Source: Primula veris
Taxonomy: Eukaryota; Streptophyta; Magnoliopsida; Ericales; Primulaceae
Direction of reading: 5' to 3'
NCBI GenBank assembly: GCA_963682055.1
Contig: OY821745.1
Location: 4,905,501 to 4,969,500 of the forward strand
DNA: 64,000 nucleotides
Shown here: in pieces, positions 60,459 through 64,000 of the stretch
How the letters are laid out: the number at the start of each line of letters is the position of its first letter
Numbering within the stretch: position 1 is the stretch's first letter
The notes under the pieces: model-generated
The model's input: only the letters and a program-made list of their open reading frames with translations
The model's database searches: none
Told to the model about the DNA's origin: nothing
Program-made: the position numbers and the translations under genes

Positions 60459-60810
60459 ACTAACCCTCCTTAAAAGAATTTCGTCCCGAAATTCCATTTC
60501 CTCTCTAGAGAACTACTCCCATAAATGATCAACTTTTATAAATAAGACCGTAAGAATTTAAACGTATAATTCGTGTATTAATTCAAGAAATAAAATACGC
60601 AGGGTTCACAACCCGTAACAACTCCACAATCCATAACTCAAGTACATGAACAACATGTAAGAATCTCAAATAAGGTAAACACTTATATATAATATTAAAC
60701 AGCATAAAAGACAACTACTCAACAACTCCAAAACGCCCCAAGACTCAAAGTACGAGTCTTTCTAGCAAACTAAACTCTAATAAAATAAACTCTCAACCCA
60801 GACCCGGGGG
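60459..60810 (-). other. 3' internal stub of the first gypsy element
   Basis: About 350 bp between the two LTRs. It begins with the polypurine-type tract and CCCGAAATTCC. No coding frame seen, so it is untranslated 3' sequence or decayed. Confidence 0.5.
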
Positions 60811-62544
60811 TGTCACACGGCTGAATAACACGTGTGGCGGCACGTGCTAAACAAAGCCTAAATGAAATAATTTTTAAACACTCGCTAAATAACTCATTAA
60901 ATAAGCTCAAATTTCTAGCAAAAGCTTCATTAAATAGAATCTCGAAAATTACGTTCATTACAAGAAGTTAATCTCTTACAACTAAAATAAAAATGTAATT
61001 GCAGTAGTAATAATAAAATCTTTTTCTTTCTTTTTATGGTAAAAGCAAAATGATAACATGTATATCTTATAGTACCAAGCCCGAGTGACTTCCTCAATCA
61101 CTTTACCGTCGATCTTTTTCTAAAGTGTATAAACATACGTGCACTACGTAATTAAGGTCACCACAGCATGACGGCTGAGTCTATTCCTTAAAACGTTTCG
61201 GTTAACAAAACTATGTACAATTGCTAAGTTAACCGTTGAGAACTAAACTCTTTCGTTTAGTTGCCAACGTAACGTCACCCCACTTTTCTCTTCCCCTTAT
61301 TCGGAATTCTCCGTTGGACTTATTCTCATGGTCCCAAATACAAATCATAAGCAAATCATAAAATAATAAATTTAGAAACCTTATACAGATACACTGTATA
61401 TAACCTTTATCTTTATAAGATACAAACTAGTTCTCTTTATACAGATCCACCGTATATAAATCACTTCTTCTTTTTCATTCTTTTCTCTTTTTTTTTTTAT
61501 TGTCTTTGTTTTCGTAACAATATAAAAACAATGTTTCCATATATAAATAGTACTTGAAAAAATAATACCCATGAGCCTGTAAAATATTATCAAAAGTTGC
61601 AACGGAATATTTATAATAGCAAGACAAAACCCACTCACCTAATATTAATCCGAAAGAACAGAAACATTTCTACAACGAATAATCTAGTGCTTAGCTTTCC
61701 ACTAAACCTTTTCCCTTGCTCAACATAGGACTTTAATTCTCTCATCTTTGTATACTATCGTTACATACATATAATTTTAATACAGTAAAGGAGTATATAA
61801 TCTAATCAGGGAAATGCTACCTAGCTTTCTTTCTTTATTTGCACTTGTGTATATATCTATATTAACAAGGAAGAATTCATTATAGGGACGTGTATATGGC
61901 ATGACAATTGGCTTAGCATTTATACTACAATTCTATACCAATTTATTACTTCTGTTTCAATTTCTCATGCAAGGTTACCTCCTTAATAAATTACTAGCAA
62001 CAGAAACTCTTTAAATACATGTAACATTATTTCTCCTTAAATATTCCACGCATAGTAGTTATAGGAATAAATACAAACATCTCGTTATAGAAACCTCAAG
62101 ATAATATTTACTATTCTTAATTGACATTTACTCTTCAGACAAGGCATCGGTTTTATATATGAATACAATCAAATCATGTCATTAATCATCTTAGTGAGGC
62201 ATTCAAAGACTTATTACTTACACCATTATTCCTAATCATACGTTTATACAATTCCATATTTCTAACCGAAGTAAATTACATAATTACTAGGCCCAATTCT
62301 TACCAGCTAATCCCTAAAAGTACTACCATGTATCAATCCATGGTAAATCATTTTACCAATTAAATACCTCTAAATCCTTTAAAACCCTATAGCTTTGATA
62401 ACGTGTAACCGTAAGGTCCTTAAATCACTTAAACAACTAAACATTAGTATTCTTACTTATGAAAACAAAATAGTCACATGAGTAATTATTTAGAAGAATA
62501 AATATTCAAAATTAAAATTTTAAATTAAAATACGGGATTTTACA
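60811..62544 (-). mobile_element. Second Ty3/gypsy LTR, probably nested
   Basis: 1734 bp, TGTAAAATCCCG...CCGTGTGACA on the minus strand. On its right is CTCCACCACTTAAAGAAGTTTCGTCCCGAAAC, i.e. the same CGGGACGAAA context as the first LTR. It seems inserted into the first element in the same orientation. The target duplication cannot be checked. Frame 61381-61638 is not considered a gene. Confidence 0.6.
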
Positions 62545-64000
62545 CTCTCCACCACTTAAAGAAGTTTCGTCCCGAAACTTTATTTCTTTAATAACCTGAA
62601 AAAAAAGATAATGTTTCCGAATAATATTATATATGCTTTCTTAGACGTGATTAAATCAGCTCACATAATTTTTTTAACCAACCGGACTCCAAAACAGTTA
62701 CTTGTGTGTGCATGTAGCATAAACTATATAAAAGAAGTATAATAAAAGGTATCTTGGAAACTCATTTGAGATTAAAATTACTAACAATAATATCATCATT
62801 ATCCTTGTGAAACTACTTATGATGGAAAAATACTAACGTAAATTTCTAAGGTCAAACTTTTACCACTTCGGATCGTTTATTATCTCATTAATTACCAAAT
62901 TCTATAACTCCCATCAATCATAATTCCAAAACTCTATAACTCCTGTCTACATAATTCTTAGTCCAAATTCTGATTTTAGTCATCATCAATGCTAATAACA
63001 AAGTGTACACCATGAAAGCAAAACACATGATGTAAGCTAATCTTTTAATTGGTAAAATAAAATAAAATTTGTTCCTACCATGTTTTTCCTTGAACTGATA
63101 ATTAACCTCTGGGATGGTTCAAATTCAAACAACTATTACTGATATTGATACCGTAAGATAACCAAACTTATTCCAAAACTTGTTTCCATATCGTTTTCCG
63201 AAACATTTATTACTTAAACATCTATATCTATTTCATGTGCTTCCGCTGTACGCTCTGATAAAATAATAATAATAATGGTGCTAATCGGCCTAACATTGCA
63301 TTTTGTTTCTAATTTATCAAACAATCCAGTTTTAGCATCTAGATCACCACCCAAAAATAATACCAATCTCCCTTTATACCATGTTCTCTTAAACAAAACA
63401 ATCTTTAATTAATAAGAAGCGCAAAACCTAATAATTTATATTTAGTCCCAAAATACCACTCCAAATTCACATGTAATACATGCTCTCAATCAAAGTGCAA
63501 GACCTGTTGAAACTTTGCAACTAATCCGACCAAAGAGATTTACTTGAAATAACTAGGACAACTATAATGCTAGTTCACTTATTATTTGAACACTTTAAAC
63601 ACAAATTAAATCTCAAGTTTGGATTCTAATTATAGCTTAAACATCTTTTACAGTGGTCAAACGAATTGAAAATAACCTCACGAATCATTTCATTGAAACT
63701 CTAAGCAAAAGTCGGCACCGAAAGGTAATCCATGGACAACATTAAATTACAAAAATTAGAAGGAAACTACCATAATCGAGGTTCTCTTATAGCTGTCGAA
63801 AACTTCCACTCAAAAAAAAAAATTCCATAAAATAAATAAATATATCCTATCATGCCCTTTTGTTTGTTAGTTACAATCCGCCGCAATAGTTAACTACATT
63901 TTTATTTATATATACCAAACCAGTGACTTCATTAACGTACAAACCATTAATAGAGATAATAAGAAAATGTTTTAAAAACTTTGTCTCACCTATAATAGTT
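62545..64000 (-). other. 3' internal region of the nested gypsy element, non-coding
   Basis: About 1.45 kb of AT-rich DNA up to the window end, starting with the inverse of a polypurine tract. No pol motif found in any frame. The small frame 63214-63396 has no domain. Confidence 0.45.

Overview
The window is AT-rich plant nuclear DNA made almost entirely of transposable elements. It looks like an angiosperm, probably a eudicot. The evidence is a Tat-lineage Ty3/gypsy element with an antisense gene, Copia elements, CACTA, hAT-like and LINE sequences, a Cassandra TRIM with 5S-like LTRs, and an F-box gene of the plant F-box-associated type. I cannot name the species. The only host-type gene is one truncated F-box gene (36067-36774) with a decayed neighbour (35515-35875).

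Two long direct copies organise the window: copy A (618-29864) and copy B (38091-58582). Older elements occur in both copies: a CACTA element, a hAT-like element and a roughly 2.1-2.3 kb solo LTR. Younger elements occur in only one copy, and the other copy then shows the empty site. Only in A: an LTR element ending at 617, a 9.76-kb Tat-type gypsy element (2621-12378), a Cassandra TRIM (19365-20054) and a Copia-type element (22259-28461). Only in B: a 5'-truncated LINE (42342-42940), a solo LTR (47839-48958), a second Copia-type element (50965-57573) and nested gypsy LTRs from 58583 to the window end.

The Tat element is the richest part. Its LTRs differ at 2 of 696 positions. Gag is open, but protease and reverse transcriptase are fused by a deletion that removes the RT core, and integrase is broken by a frameshift. 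Dual RNase H and the DD35E integrase core remain visible. Downstream are a 76/86-bp tandem array and, on the opposite strand, a three-exon gene with its own TATA box. Its exons join in frame over two introns with good splice signals to give about 823 codons without a stop.

The Copia element in copy A has LTRs that look identical, yet its coding region is decayed. It carries two head-to-head fragments of a PDR-type ABCG transporter gene. Both Copia-type elements lack a recognisable tRNA primer site; the bases next to the 5' LTR are instead an inverted complement of a segment inside their own LTR.

Between the copies (29865-38090) lie inverted and palindromic pieces of the same repeat family, including a 1.3-kb palindrome built of hairpin modules about 145 bp apart, then an LTR fragment, a MITE-like element, the F-box pair and the left end of a CACTA element. 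The stretch 33720-34960 and the last 1.4 kb hold no recognisable gene.
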